64,000 bases of DNA from Roseibium sp. (GTDB lineage Bacteria > Pseudomonadota > Alphaproteobacteria > Rhizobiales > Stappiaceae), in the NCBI GenBank assembly GCA_017643925.1, contig JAEPML010000002.1, positions 310,001-374,000 of the forward strand, in the 5' to 3' direction. Below the pieces are notes generated by a model. The model ran no database searches. It was not told where the DNA came from and saw nothing but the letters and a program-made list of their open reading frames with translations. This document shows positions 8,531 to 17,850 of the stretch, in pieces; the stretch's first letter is position 1, and every line of letters starts with the position of its first letter. A program made the translations under genes and the position numbers.

Positions 8531-9144
8531 AACTTGATCCCTTCTACCTGATCGTTGACAGTTCCGACTGGATCACACGTCTCGTCCCGCTGGGCGTGAA
8601 GCTTGTCCAGTTGCGCATCAAGGACATGGATGACGCTGGGCTTCGCAAAGAAATCCGGGCGTCTCGTTCAATTTGTGAAGAGCATGACTGCCAACTCATC
8701 ATCAACGACTATTGGCAACTTGCCATCGAGGAAGGATGCGACTTCGTCCATCTGGGACAGGAGGACCTGGCCGACGCGGATGTCGCAGCGATAAAGGATG
8801 CGGGCCTGCGTCTTGGCGTATCCACCCACGACGGTGAAGAGCTGGACACGGCACTTGGCACCGAGCCGGACTATGTCGCGCTCGGTCCGGTTTATCCGAC
8901 GATCCTGAAAAAGATGAAGTGGGCACCGCAAGGACTGGAAAAAATCGGCCGGTGGAAAAAGCAGATCGGCGGTCTGCCGCTGGTTGCGATCGGTGGTCTC
9001 AATCCGGACCGCTTGCCAGGTGTCTTTGAAAACGGGGCCGACAGCGCTGCGGTGGTAACCGATATCACTCTGAACAGTGATCCCGAGGCACGCACGCGCG
9101 AATGGCTGGCGGCAACCGAAACATGGCGCTCGGCAAAAGGTTAG
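8527..9144 (+). CDS. thiE: thiamine-phosphate synthase ThiE
   Basis: This 205-aa TIM-barrel protein has the thiamine-phosphate synthase features: KLVQLRIKD (pyrophosphate-binding strand), [39 protein letters not shown] and [25 protein letters not shown]. It couples the pyrimidine and thiazole halves. It is the last gene of the riboswitch-controlled unit, overlapping thiG by 4 bp. thiC, often the lead gene of such operons, is not here, so the pyrimidine branch must be encoded elsewhere. Confidence 0.92.
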   Translation: MKLDPFYLIVDSSDWITRLVPLGVKLVQLRIKDMDDAGLRKEIRASRSICEEHDCQLIINDYWQLAIEEGCDFVHLGQEDLADADVAAIKDAGLRLGVSTHDGEELDTALGTEPDYVALGPVYPTILKKMKWAPQGLEKIGRWKKQIGGLPLVAIGGLNPDRLPGVFENGADSAAVVTDITLNSDPEARTREWLAATETWRSAKG

Positions 9145-9157
9145 GCCACCATCGGCG

Positions 9158-10045
9158 TTATCCGAATATGGACCTGTCGCACGCGACCTGATCGCGCAGG
9201 AATTTCTGTGCTGCCGCCACGTGCCGAAGGGGCCGTGAGCTTTCGTGCGTGACCATCCAGTAGGCGCGGCGCAGTTTTAACTCGGGAAGAACCGGTGTGA
9301 GGTCGGGATCACCGCGGGCGATGAAATCGTGCAGAATGCCGATACCCGCGCCGCCACGAACCGCCTCGGTCTGACCAAGTGCCGATGCAATCTCGAAGCG
9401 CGCGTTCCAGTCCTTGCTGAATTCAGATCCGTAGTTCAGCGAAGGAGTGTAAAGCAGATCTTCGACGTAGCCGATTAGATCGTGCGCGCTCAGATCGGAC
9501 GTGGACCTCGGTTCTCCTCTGGTCGCCAGGTAAGCCTTTGAGGCGTAGAGGCCAAGTGCATAGTCAACGAGTTTTCCCGCAACGAGACGTCCGGTGTCCG
9601 GACGGTCAATGGTCACGGCGATATCCGCTTCGCGCCGTGACAACGAAAAGGAGCGGGGGACGGGCACAAGCTGCACCGTCAATCCGGGATGCTTCTCGGT
9701 GAGCTTGCCGAGGCGTGGTGCGAGATAGGCAACACCGAAGCCGTCGGGGGCGCCAATGCGAACCGTGCCTTGTATGTTCGGCGTGTCGCCGCCGGTATCG
9801 GCTTCGGCCGCAAGCGCTTCAGCCTCAATACGTTCCGCGCGCTCGAAAAACCGATTGCCCGCATCGGTCAGAACGCACCCGGAAGTCGACCGGTCGAAGA
9901 GACGTGTGCCTATGCTTTCTTCAAGTGCCGTCAGACGCCGGGCAACTGTTGCGTGATTGAGCGAAAGGCGACGCGCTGCGGCCAGGATCTGGCCCGTTCT
10001 TGCGATGCTCAGAAAGATGCGAATGTCGTCCCAGTTCATCTTCAT
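9158..10045 (-). CDS. LysR-family transcriptional regulator
   Basis: This 295-aa protein has an N-terminal winged helix (MNWDDIRIFLSIARTGQ, then LNHATVARRLTALEESIG) and a LysR substrate-binding domain. The ATG at 10045 (MKMNWDD) is chosen over a TTG at 10072 because it matches the usual family start. It is divergent from mmsA, and the 233-bp gap between them holds inverted repeats, so it probably controls mmsA and itself. The effector is unknown; a branched-chain amino acid or inositol intermediate would fit the neighbour. Confidence 0.88.
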   Translation of the reverse strand: MKMNWDDIRIFLSIARTGQILAAARRLSLNHATVARRLTALEESIGTRLFDRSTSGCVLTDAGNRFFERAERIEAEALAAEADTGGDTPNIQGTVRIGAPDGFGVAYLAPRLGKLTEKHPGLTVQLVPVPRSFSLSRREADIAVTIDRPDTGRLVAGKLVDYALGLYASKAYLATRGEPRSTSDLSAHDLIGYVEDLLYTPSLNYGSEFSKDWNARFEIASALGQTEAVRGGAGIGILHDFIARGDPDLTPVLPELKLRRAYWMVTHESSRPLRHVAAAQKFLRDQVACDRSIFG

Positions 10046-10153
10046 TGCCACTGATCCTGAAATGGTCCCCAATTGTCAGCGTCTGGATGACAACTCATGT
10101 GGTTTGGACCTAGTGTTATCTGTCGGCATTGAAATAGCCTAACTATAAAAAAT

Positions 10154-10199
10154 GCACAACAGATGCGGATATCTGGTGCTTGTTTATTGCAAAAATAAA
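10154..10199. promoter_or_regulatory. inverted repeats in the LysR-mmsA divergent region
   Basis: Two inverted repeats lie side by side. One is GCAC-aa-CAGAT (10154-10164), pairing with ATCTG-GTGC (about 10171-10179). The other is TTTATT (10183-10188) against AATAAA (10194-10199) with a 5-base spacer. Such dyads between a LysR gene and its target are where the regulator normally binds. No footprint evidence exists here; the call rests on position and symmetry. Confidence 0.45.
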
Positions 10200-10278
10200 A
10201 GCGACAACAGTTTCGGAAATCATGACGGGCCCGCCGTTACCAGAGCGGGAAAGCCTCGACTTCATGGGAGATATCGAA

Positions 10279-11778
10279 ATGCAGAAGATCGGTCACTTTA
10301 TCGACGGCAAGCACGTGGAAGGCACGTCCGGCCGTTTTGCTGACGTCTACAATCCGGCTACCGGTGAAGTTCAGGCACAGGTCGCTCTGGCCAGCCAGGC
10401 CGAAATGGACGCGGCAATTGCAAGCGCTGCTGCAGCTCAGCCGGCCTGGGCGGCGACCAACCCTCAGCGCCGCGCGCGCGTCATGATGAAATTTGTCGAT
10501 CTTCTGAACCGCGACATGGACAAGCTCGCTGAAGCGCTGTCCCGTGAGCATGGCAAGACACTACCTGATGCCAAGGGTGATGTGATCCGCGGCCTGGAAG
10601 TTGCCGAATTCTGCATCGGTGCTCCGCACCTTCTGAAAGGCGAGTTCACGGAAGGGGCCGGTCCCGGCATCGACATGTATTCCATGCGCCAGCCCCTGGG
10701 TGTTGTCGCCGGTATCACACCATTCAACTTCCCGGCCATGATCCCGATGTGGAAGTTCTGCCCGGCACTTGCCTGCGGCAATGCCTTCATCCTGAAGCCG
10801 TCCGAGCGTGACCCGTCCGTGCCGATCATGCTTGCCGAACTGATGATCGAAGCCGGTTTGCCTGCAGGACTTCTGAACGTCGTCAATGGCGACAAGGCTG
10901 CCGTTGATGCCATCCTCGACGACGAGACCATTCAGGCAGTCGGTTTTGTCGGGTCCACGCCGATTGCACAATATGTCTATTCCCGTGCAACGGCCTCGGG
11001 CAAGCGCGCCCAGTGCTTCGGTGGCGCCAAGAACCACATGATCATCATGCCGGATGCGGATCTGGATCAGGCTGCTGATGCCCTGGTTGGTGCCGGTTAC
11101 GGCGCTGCCGGCGAGCGCTGCATGGCTGTTTCCGTTGCGGTTCCGGTCGGTAAAAGCACCGCCGACGCGTTGATTGAAAAACTCGCCCCCAAGGTCGAAG
11201 CCCTGAAGATCGGGCCCTACACGGCTGGCAACGATGTCGACTTCGGCCCGCTGGTAACCAAGGAAGCTCTGGCGCGTGTCAAAGGTCTCGTCGATCAGGG
11301 TGTGAAGGAAGGCGCAAACCTCGTCGTCGACGGTCGCAATTTCTCCATGCAGGGCTACGAGGACGGCTTCTTCATGGGTGGCTGCCTGTTCGACAACGTC
11401 ACCAAGGACATGGACATTTACAAGACCGAGATCTTCGGCCCGGTCCTGTCCGTTGTACGCGCTGAAAACTACGAGGAAGCGGTTGATCTGCCGCTCAGCC
11501 ACGAATACGGCAACGGCACGGCGATCTTCACCCGCGACGGTGACACGGCGCGTGATTTTGCATCCCGCATCAATATCGGCATGGTCGGCATCAACGTGCC
11601 GATCCCGGTGCCGCTCGCCTATCACACGTTTGGTGGTTGGAAGAAGTCCGGCTTCGGCGATCTCAACCAGCACGGTCCGGATGGGTTCAAGTTCTACACC
11701 CGCACCAAGACAGTGACCTCGCGTTGGCCATCCGGTCTGAAGGATGGCGCCGAGTTTGTCATTCCGACAATGAAGTAA
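10279..11778 (+). CDS. mmsA: methylmalonate-semialdehyde dehydrogenase (CoA-acylating)
   Basis: This 499-aa aldehyde dehydrogenase of the MmsA/IolA type converts (methyl)malonate semialdehyde to propionyl- or acetyl-CoA in valine, thymine or inositol breakdown. Visible signs: GVVAGITPFNFPAMIPMWK, NAFILKPSERDPSVP, VGFVGSTPIAQYVY, the catalytic cysteine in GAAGERCMAVS (about residue 281), and the end GWKKSGFGDLNQHGPDG. The ATG at 10279 has GGGAG eight bases upstream and gives the normal family length; the upstream in-frame extension is rejected. It is transcribed alone, with a strong terminator at 11804. The divergent LysR is the likely regulator. Confidence 0.93.
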   Translation: MQKIGHFIDGKHVEGTSGRFADVYNPATGEVQAQVALASQAEMDAAIASAAAAQPAWAATNPQRRARVMMKFVDLLNRDMDKLAEALSREHGKTLPDAKGDVIRGLEVAEFCIGAPHLLKGEFTEGAGPGIDMYSMRQPLGVVAGITPFNFPAMIPMWKFCPALACGNAFILKPSERDPSVPIMLAELMIEAGLPAGLLNVVNGDKAAVDAILDDETIQAVGFVGSTPIAQYVYSRATASGKRAQCFGGAKNHMIIMPDADLDQAADALVGAGYGAAGERCMAVSVAVPVGKSTADALIEKLAPKVEALKIGPYTAGNDVDFGPLVTKEALARVKGLVDQGVKEGANLVVDGRNFSMQGYEDGFFMGGCLFDNVTKDMDIYKTEIFGPVLSVVRAENYEEAVDLPLSHEYGNGTAIFTRDGDTARDFASRINIGMVGINVPIPVPLAYHTFGGWKKSGFGDLNQHGPDGFKFYTRTKTVTSRWPSGLKDGAEFVIPTMK

Positions 11779-11803
11779 GGGCTGATCCGTTTGTCAGCTT
11801 CAG

Positions 11804-11835
11804 GGCGGCGCTCAAAAGCGCCGCCTTTCTTTTTC
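11804..11835 (+). terminator. intrinsic terminator of mmsA
   Basis: GGCGGCGCT (11804-11812) pairs perfectly with AGCGCCGCC (11817-11825) around a CAAA loop, and TTTCTTTTT follows. This is a textbook Rho-independent terminator 26 bp after the mmsA stop. Its T-run touches the stop of the convergent gene. Confidence 0.9.
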
Positions 11836-12151
11836 AAGCGGCCTTGGCGTCCGCTTCAACAACCCTGTCTGCTGCATAGTGCGACAGAGAAACCAGCCCG
11901 TCGATTTCGGCCATGATGGCCGCGAAGGCGGGATCCTTCATGACCTTTTCCGCTGCTTCCTTCGCCGTTTTCAGGTCCTTCCAGAGAACGACATCGGCGA
12001 ACAGGTTCTTCTCTTCGCAGGACTCATAGGCTGTCCAGGAAAGGAAGCCGTCATAATGCTTGACGGTATCTTGCGCCGCGCGGCGGGCAATGCGCGCTTT
12101 TTCCGCGTCTTTGACTTTGAAAACGACAAGTTCCAGGCAAGGCCCGTTCAT
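11834..12151 (-). CDS. small ABM-like (antibiotic biosynthesis monooxygenase fold) protein
   Basis: This is a dimeric alpha/beta-barrel type protein of about 105 residues: CLELVVFKVKD at the start, then GFLSWTAYESCEEKNLFADVVLWKDLKTAKEAAE and MAEIDG. Members bind or oxidise small ligands, or have no known activity. Start choice is open. The ATG at 12151 has GGAG six bases upstream and matches the domain start. However, an ATG at 12196 has a perfect AGGAGG eight bases upstream and would add 15 residues. It is a monocistronic gene between convergent mmsA and divergent cydD. Confidence 0.65.
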   Translation of the reverse strand: MNGPCLELVVFKVKDAEKARIARRAAQDTVKHYDGFLSWTAYESCEEKNLFADVVLWKDLKTAKEAAEKVMKDPAFAAIMAEIDGLVSLSHYAADRVVEADAKAA

Positions 12152-12373
12152 TTCTATCTCCATGTTTAATTGGGGATAATTCCCATGTCTCTTCATCGCA
12201 CAGGCCTCCTGACAACATCCTGTCAGGACATCTTGGGAGGGCGGAAAAAAATCCGAAAAGGTTGAAATTCGGCAAGACAGGTGATGTCTATTTCCAATCA
12301 GGGAGGGGAGGTGCATTTGCGCCGTGGCAATCTGCCCCTTGAGCGGTCTGGATGAGCAAGTCACAAGAAGCGC

Positions 12374-14188
12374 ATGAGAGAGAAAAACAAGAAAAACGGC
12401 GACACTAAAGACGCAGAGCGTCAGTCTCTCGACACGAGCGTTGACATGGCAGGCAGGGCGAGCCCGGCGGAGGCCGCAAGCTTGCGCAACGCGGGTCTCC
12501 TTTTCGTGGTGGCGGATCTTTTGTGGATTTTACAGGCCGCGCTTATTGCCTACGCGCTCGGTTTTCTGCCCGGCTTCGCGACTGCACAGGAAACCATCGG
12601 CGAATATGCACGCCAGGTTCTCCTTTACCCGGCCCTGCTTGCAGCTGTTGGCGTAATCCTCATCGCTGCGATCCGGTCGGTTCTGCAAGCCCGGGCGCTC
12701 AACGCGTCTCGCCGGATTGCAAGGGGCATTGAAACGCGCACACGCGAGAATCTGTTGATGTCCGCTGCCAAGGGCTCGCCGGCCGCCCCATTCCCGTCTG
12801 CCGGAGCGTTTGCGTCCCATGTGACCGAGCAGGTGGAGCTGCTCGGACCCTATTACCGGAGCTTTGGCCTGCAGAGCGTGCGCCTGCGCATTGTCCCGAT
12901 CGCCATCGTGCTTGTCACAGCCTGGGTGAGCTGGCTGGCAGCCCTGATCCTGCTGGTCGCTGGCCCGGTCATCCCGCTCTTCATGGCGCTGATCGGAATG
13001 CGTGCAAAGTCTGCAAGCGCTGATCAACAGGAGGAATTGACCCGGCTGAGCGGTGCGCTTCTGGACCGAATTCGGGGTCTTGAAACCTTGAGACTGTTCG
13101 GGGCGGTTCAGCGTACCGCAACCGACATGGCACGTGCGGGTGACCGCTTTCGTGAAAGCACCATGAAGGTTCTGCGCATCGCATTTCTTTCCTCGACGGT
13201 GTTGGAACTCTTTTCAGCGCTCGGAATAGCGTTTTGCGCTGTTTATGTCGGCTTCTCCCTGCTTGGCGACATTACAATCGGCACCTGGGGAGCGCCGCTG
13301 AGTTTTACAGGCGGTCTGTTCGTTCTGCTTCTGGCACCTGAGTTTTTTGCTCCCTTGCGCGCTTACGCCGGTGCCTATCACGACCGGGCTGCGGGCATTG
13401 CAGCTCAGGAGAAGCTTGCCCTGATCGCTGGTGAAATCTCACGATCCGTCAATTCAGGCGACCTTGCCGCCTCTGAAAGATCGAAGTCCGCGACTGGCTT
13501 CACAACGCCCCCCGAGATTTCCTTTTCTGATGTCGGTCTGCGTCTGGGGGGGCGGCAGGTTTTCCTCGGGTTGAACCTTGTCGTCGACCCGGGAGAGACG
13601 GTTTTCCTGTCGGGCCCTAGCGGTTGCGGAAAGACAACCGTCCTGGATTGCATCCTTGGATTTCACGCACCGCAGTCCGGTAGCGTGCTGGTCGGAGGTC
13701 AGCCGATATGCGACACCGCAGCTGCTCTTCGGGAAAATGTCATGTGGCTCGGCCAGGAGCCACGCCTCTTTCATGGCACCGTCAGGCACAATCTCCTGAA
13801 AGGATTGCCACCGACCACGACAGTATCCGACGACGCGTTTTGGCAGTCCTTGCAGATCGCGGGTGCAGCAGATCTCGTCCGGCGCTTGCCCCGTGGTCTG
13901 TCAACGCAAATCGGTGAAGACGGTTTTGGGCTTTCGGTTGGTGAAATTCGTCGGCTCGCCCTAGCGCGTGCCGCGATGAGACGGGATGCAAAATTGCTTC
14001 TGGCAGACGAACCGACAGCGAGTCTGGATGCGGAAACGGCTGCCGATGTGATCAGGGGGCTGGAGCAGCTGGCCACCGGCCGCACCGTTCTGATTGCCAC
14101 ACATGATGCCGAGGTGCTGCAGATGTCGGGACGACGTTTCGTAATGACAAGGCCGGAACGCGCGCTGACGGAAGGACTGCCAGCATGA
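12374..14188 (+). CDS. cydD: thiol-reductant ABC exporter subunit CydD
   Basis: This 604-aa fused membrane-ATPase ABC protein has six transmembrane segments in the first 340 residues. It then has Walker A GPSGCGKTT (about 413-421), the signature LSVGE (about 518) and Walker B LLLADEP (about 541). With CydC it forms the inner-membrane exporter of glutathione/cysteine needed to assemble cytochrome bd. The signature reads LSVGE rather than LSGGE, a known type of CydD variation. The stop overlaps the cydC start (ATGA). Together with cydABX downstream it makes a complete bd-oxidase locus. Confidence 0.93.
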   Translation: MREKNKKNGDTKDAERQSLDTSVDMAGRASPAEAASLRNAGLLFVVADLLWILQAALIAYALGFLPGFATAQETIGEYARQVLLYPALLAAVGVILIAAIRSVLQARALNASRRIARGIETRTRENLLMSAAKGSPAAPFPSAGAFASHVTEQVELLGPYYRSFGLQSVRLRIVPIAIVLVTAWVSWLAALILLVAGPVIPLFMALIGMRAKSASADQQEELTRLSGALLDRIRGLETLRLFGAVQRTATDMARAGDRFRESTMKVLRIAFLSSTVLELFSALGIAFCAVYVGFSLLGDITIGTWGAPLSFTGGLFVLLLAPEFFAPLRAYAGAYHDRAAGIAAQEKLALIAGEISRSVNSGDLAASERSKSATGFTTPPEISFSDVGLRLGGRQVFLGLNLVVDPGETVFLSGPSGCGKTTVLDCILGFHAPQSGSVLVGGQPICDTAAALRENVMWLGQEPRLFHGTVRHNLLKGLPPTTTVSDDAFWQSLQIAGAADLVRRLPRGLSTQIGEDGFGLSVGEIRRLALARAAMRRDAKLLLADEPTASLDAETAADVIRGLEQLATGRTVLIATHDAEVLQMSGRRFVMTRPERALTEGLPA

Positions 14189-15849
14189 GGCATGTCTTGC
14201 GCATCATGAGGGACCAATACCGGACAGCCCCGGGTCTGTTCTGGCTCGGCGTTCTGGTTGCGATACTGCCTGCTGCGGCCGGCATACTGCTCCTGGGTGT
14301 TGCCGGTTGGTTCATTACAGCGGCGGCGATCGCGGGTCTGAGCGGTGTTTTCCTCAATATCTTCGTGCCAAGCGCGATCATTCGTGCCCTGGCGATTATT
14401 AGAACCGCGGGACGATACGGCGAACGTGTCATCACGCATGATGCCACATTTCGATTTCTGGCCGATCTCCGAAACCGTGTTTTCAGCGCGTATTCCGATG
14501 GAGGAACTTCCGGCCAGCGGAGCGGCCTGTTGCTCAACCGGCTGACGCAGGACATTGACGCACTTGACCAGATTTATCTGCGGCTCGTCGTTCCTGCTGG
14601 TGTGATCCTCGTTTGTTCGTTCGCGCTGGTCCTTTTCTGGGCGAGTGTTTCCCGGGACATCCTTTTGCTCGGGCTGTTCTTCCTCGGAGCATGGGGGGCG
14701 TTGACACTTCGGTCCTTCAAGAGAGCGGATGTGAAGGCCGCGCGCCGAGCGGACGCTGCGCGGGAAGCCATGCGCCTTCGCGCCGCAGACATGGCTTCAG
14801 GGCGAAGGGACCTGGCGATCTATGGTGGCTTGGAAAACGCGGCACTGAACGTGCTTGAAGCGGACAGGCGCTTTGCAGACGCGGAAGAAACGGGTGAGCG
14901 CAGAACGAACCAGCTCCTCAAACAGTCGTCCTTCATTGGACAGGTTTTCCTGGCTTCAATCCTGGTGATGTGTGTCCTCGGGGTGATGACACAATCGCTT
15001 TCACCGGCCCTTGCCATTGGTCTTGTTCTTCTCGTGCTTGCCCTGCCGGAACTCTTCGGTCAGATGTTGCCAGGCCTTTCCCGATTGCCCCGAATGACTC
15101 TGGCCGCCGCGCGGGTCAAAACGGCACAATCCAAGAACGTATGCATCGCGCCTGACACGATCGAAGCTGGTCCGGGTCTTGCCGGGGACAAACCTCCGGT
15201 TCTGCAGTTTCGCGATGTCACATTCCGTTATCCGGGTGCTGCACGCACCGTGCTGGATACCTTGTCGTTCGAGGTTGCTCCCGGGGAGGTGGTTGGTGTT
15301 GCGGGGCGCAGCGGCTGCGGCAAAAGCACGATTGCGTCCTTGGCTTCGCGCCTCGTTGTGCCGGAGGCGGGAGCAATTCTTGTCAACGGCTTCAACCTGC
15401 AAAAGATCGACGAGCCGGATCTGCGACGCCAGATAACCGTGCTCGGCCAGAAGCCATATCTTTTCAATGACACGATCGAGGCCAATCTGCGCATCGCCAA
15501 GAAAGACGCAACGGACGACATGCTGTGGCAGGCGCTTGAACATGCGGCATTGCGCGACCGGGTTCTGGAAAACGCATCCGGTCTGCAAACCGTTCTGGGT
15601 GAGGGTGGACTGGGACTTTCAGGGGGAGAGCGGCGCAGGCTGGCACTTGCCCGTGCCTTGCTGACAAGGCCGTCCCTGTTCATTCTCGACGAAATGACGG
15701 AAGGGCTGGATGACGTCATCGCGGCAGATGTCCTGCAGCGTTTTCTGGAATTCAAGGGCAGCGCGGCAGTTCTCATGATTGCGCACAAACGGCGCGAATT
15801 GGACGTTGCCGACAGGATCATTCGGCTGGATCAATCGCCGCATGCCTGA
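14185..15849 (+). CDS. cydC: thiol-reductant ABC exporter subunit CydC
   Basis: This 554-aa ABC exporter half has a membrane domain, Walker A GRSGCGKST (about 373-381), a canonical LSGGE signature (about 477) and Walker B LFILDE (about 497). It is the partner of CydD; the heterodimer exports thiols to the periplasm and supports haem insertion into cytochrome bd. The two overlap by 4 bp. A 387-bp gap with its own regulatory sites separates it from cydA, so cydDC and cydABX may be separately controlled. Confidence 0.92.
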   Translation: MRHVLRIMRDQYRTAPGLFWLGVLVAILPAAAGILLLGVAGWFITAAAIAGLSGVFLNIFVPSAIIRALAIIRTAGRYGERVITHDATFRFLADLRNRVFSAYSDGGTSGQRSGLLLNRLTQDIDALDQIYLRLVVPAGVILVCSFALVLFWASVSRDILLLGLFFLGAWGALTLRSFKRADVKAARRADAAREAMRLRAADMASGRRDLAIYGGLENAALNVLEADRRFADAEETGERRTNQLLKQSSFIGQVFLASILVMCVLGVMTQSLSPALAIGLVLLVLALPELFGQMLPGLSRLPRMTLAAARVKTAQSKNVCIAPDTIEAGPGLAGDKPPVLQFRDVTFRYPGAARTVLDTLSFEVAPGEVVGVAGRSGCGKSTIASLASRLVVPEAGAILVNGFNLQKIDEPDLRRQITVLGQKPYLFNDTIEANLRIAKKDATDDMLWQALEHAALRDRVLENASGLQTVLGEGGLGLSGGERRRLALARALLTRPSLFILDEMTEGLDDVIAADVLQRFLEFKGSAAVLMIAHKRRELDVADRIIRLDQSPHA

Positions 15850-16096
15850 CTGCGCGGAAATGACACCCCGGCGAAAATCGCGGAAGGCTGCGATTTGAAG
15901 TTGTTGTTTCCGAACTGTCGCATTGACCTTGCAAAGTGGCTGGGCCACGATCACGACGGCTGAAGACTCATGGCCGGTTCGGTTCGCCGGGCAAACTCAT
16001 GCGACGGCTTTCGGAAAACGCTGCTGGCTTTTTTCGAAGGTGGACGGATATCGTCAAAGAGTTGTCCAGGCTGGCGAATTCGGCTGCATTGTTCGA

Positions 16097-16110
16097 TTGA
16101 AGTTGGTCAA
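16097..16110. promoter_or_regulatory. candidate FNR/FixK-type box upstream of cydA
   Basis: TTGAAGTTGGTCAA matches the FNR/FixK dyad TTGAt-N4-aTCAA at eight of ten conserved positions, including both TTGA and TCAA halves. It is about 127 bp upstream of the cydA start, and a TATAAG lies a little downstream (16122-16127). Oxygen-responsive control of a bd oxidase is expected biologically. Spacing to the possible -10 is shorter than for a classical class II site, so this is a candidate only. Confidence 0.45.
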
Positions 16111-16162
16111 GGCTCTATTTTTATAAGGTCTTACCGCCGGTCTGCGACAGGCCGTTCTTCGA

Positions 16163-16177
16163 TCAAAGACTCTTTGA
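16163..16177. promoter_or_regulatory. perfect 15-bp palindrome in cydA leader
   Basis: TCAAAG-ACT-CTTTGA is an exact inverted repeat 60 bp upstream of cydA. It could be an operator or a small leader hairpin (3-base loop, 6-bp stem). No T-run follows. Apart from this and the FNR-like box, the 387-bp cydC-cydA gap shows no gene. Confidence 0.35.
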
Positions 16178-16236
16178 ATGAACCTTTGTGCCTCTCTAGT
16201 GCGCAAGTCTGATCCGGCTTGAAAAGGGGGAAGAGG

Positions 16237-17844
16237 ATGGAATTAAACGTCGTAGACCTGTCCAGGCTGCAATTCGCCATGACAGCGCTTTACCACTTCC
16301 TGTTTGTGCCCTTGACCATTGGTCTGTCCGTGTTGCTCGCGACGATGGAAACGGTCTACGTGATGACCGGCCGCGAGATCTGGAAGCGAATGGTCAAATT
16401 CTGGGGCACGCTGTTCGGGATCAATTTCGTTCTCGGTGTCGCCACCGGTCTGACGATGGAATTTCAGTTCGGCATGAACTGGGCCTATTTCTCGCAATAT
16501 GTCGGTGACGTTTTCGGAGCCCCGCTTGCGATCGAGGGGCTGATGGCCTTCTTCATGGAGGCAACCTTTGTCGGCCTGTTCTTCTTCGGCTGGGATAAAC
16601 TCTCGAAGAGGCAACACCTTGCCGCCACGTGGGCAGTCGCGCTCGGTACGAATTTCTCCGCGCTCTGGATCCTGATCGCAAACGGCTGGATGCAGCACCC
16701 GGTCGGGGCTGCCTTCAATCCAGACACCATGCGCATGGAAGTCACCAGTTTCTTCGAAGTCCTGTTCAACCCGGTTGCACAAGCCAAGTTCGTGCACACG
16801 GTGTCTGCCGGCTACGTCACGGCGGCCCTCTTCATGCTCGGGATCTCCTCCTGGTACATGCTCAAGGGCAGGCATATCCAGATTGCCAAGCGATCGATGG
16901 CGATTGCCTCCGCCTTCGGCTTTGCGTCGGCCTTGTCCGTCGTCGTGCTCGGGGATGAAAGTGGCTATGAGGCCAATCTGAACCAGAAAATGAAACTCGC
17001 CACCATCGAGGCCATGTGGGAGACGGAACCGGCACCGGCAGCCTTCAATGTCGTCGCCTGGCCGGACATGGAAAACCGCACCAACGTGTTCGCCATCGAA
17101 GTGCCCTATGTCATGGGGCTGATCGCGACCCGTTCCCTCGATACGGTCATCCCGGGCATCAATGATCTGGTGGACCGAACCAAGGACCGCATCCGCCAGG
17201 GGGCAATTGCCTGGGATGCTCTGCAGAAGATCCGCCAGGATCCGGCCAACGCAAGTGAGGAATTGCGCGAGACCTTCATGCAGAACGAGAACTCGCTCGG
17301 CTATGCCTACCTGCTGCTGCCTTTCACGGATAACCCGATGGAAGCCACAACGGAACAGGTGGAAGCGGCGGCCTGGTCGACGGTGCCAGAAGTCTGGCCG
17401 ATGTTCTACGCTTTCCGCATCATGGTCGCCTGCGGTTTCTTCTTCATCCTGCTGACCGCAGTGTTCTTCTACTATTCCTCTTCGGGGCGACTCGATGTTC
17501 TGCGCGAGAAGCGCCGTTGGTTGCTGCATGTTTCAGTATGGGCAATTCCATTGCCGTGGATCGCCTGTGAAATGGGCTGGTTTGTTGCCGAATACGGCCG
17601 ACAGCCCTGGATCATCGAGAGTATGTTGCCGACGTCTGCGGCTGTCTCAAGCCTGTCGGTCACCGAAGTTCTGCTGACACTTGCAGGGTTTGTCGCCCTC
17701 TACAGCGTTCTGCTCGTGATCGAGATCACCTTGATGATCAAATATATCAGGATCGGTCCCGATGATGGCGAGGCTTCCGAGACGCCACCACCATTGGCGG
17801 CGCCGACTGCTTCACCCACTGCAGCACCAGTTCCAGCGGAGTAA
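16237..17844 (+). CDS. cydA: cytochrome bd ubiquinol oxidase subunit I
   Basis: This 535-aa membrane protein is very similar to E. coli CydA. It has the b595 ligand His20 (ALYHFLF), GLTMEFQFG, IEGLMAFFMEATFVGLFFFGW, and LGDESGYE followed by the quinol-loop signature KLATIEAMWETEPAPAAF. The long Q-loop (IRQGAIAWDALQKIRQD onward) and EYGRQPW mark it as the true bd (not cyanide-insensitive CIO) type. The ATG at 16237 is preferred over a TTG at 16219; a GGGGGAAGAGG run lies directly upstream. It oxidises quinol and reduces oxygen with high affinity. The C-terminus has an alanine/proline-rich tail. Confidence 0.96.
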   Translation: MELNVVDLSRLQFAMTALYHFLFVPLTIGLSVLLATMETVYVMTGREIWKRMVKFWGTLFGINFVLGVATGLTMEFQFGMNWAYFSQYVGDVFGAPLAIEGLMAFFMEATFVGLFFFGWDKLSKRQHLAATWAVALGTNFSALWILIANGWMQHPVGAAFNPDTMRMEVTSFFEVLFNPVAQAKFVHTVSAGYVTAALFMLGISSWYMLKGRHIQIAKRSMAIASAFGFASALSVVVLGDESGYEANLNQKMKLATIEAMWETEPAPAAFNVVAWPDMENRTNVFAIEVPYVMGLIATRSLDTVIPGINDLVDRTKDRIRQGAIAWDALQKIRQDPANASEELRETFMQNENSLGYAYLLLPFTDNPMEATTEQVEAAAWSTVPEVWPMFYAFRIMVACGFFFILLTAVFFYYSSSGRLDVLREKRRWLLHVSVWAIPLPWIACEMGWFVAEYGRQPWIIESMLPTSAAVSSLSVTEVLLTLAGFVALYSVLLVIEITLMIKYIRIGPDDGEASETPPPLAAPTASPTAAPVPAE

Positions 17845-17850
17845 TCAGAC

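Noticed and set aside
16243..17529. A 428-codon open frame on the minus strand opposite cydA
   Set aside because: It lies wholly inside a certain gene; its translation is rich in His, Arg, Gly and Asp as expected from antisense reading of high-GC codons, with no domain.
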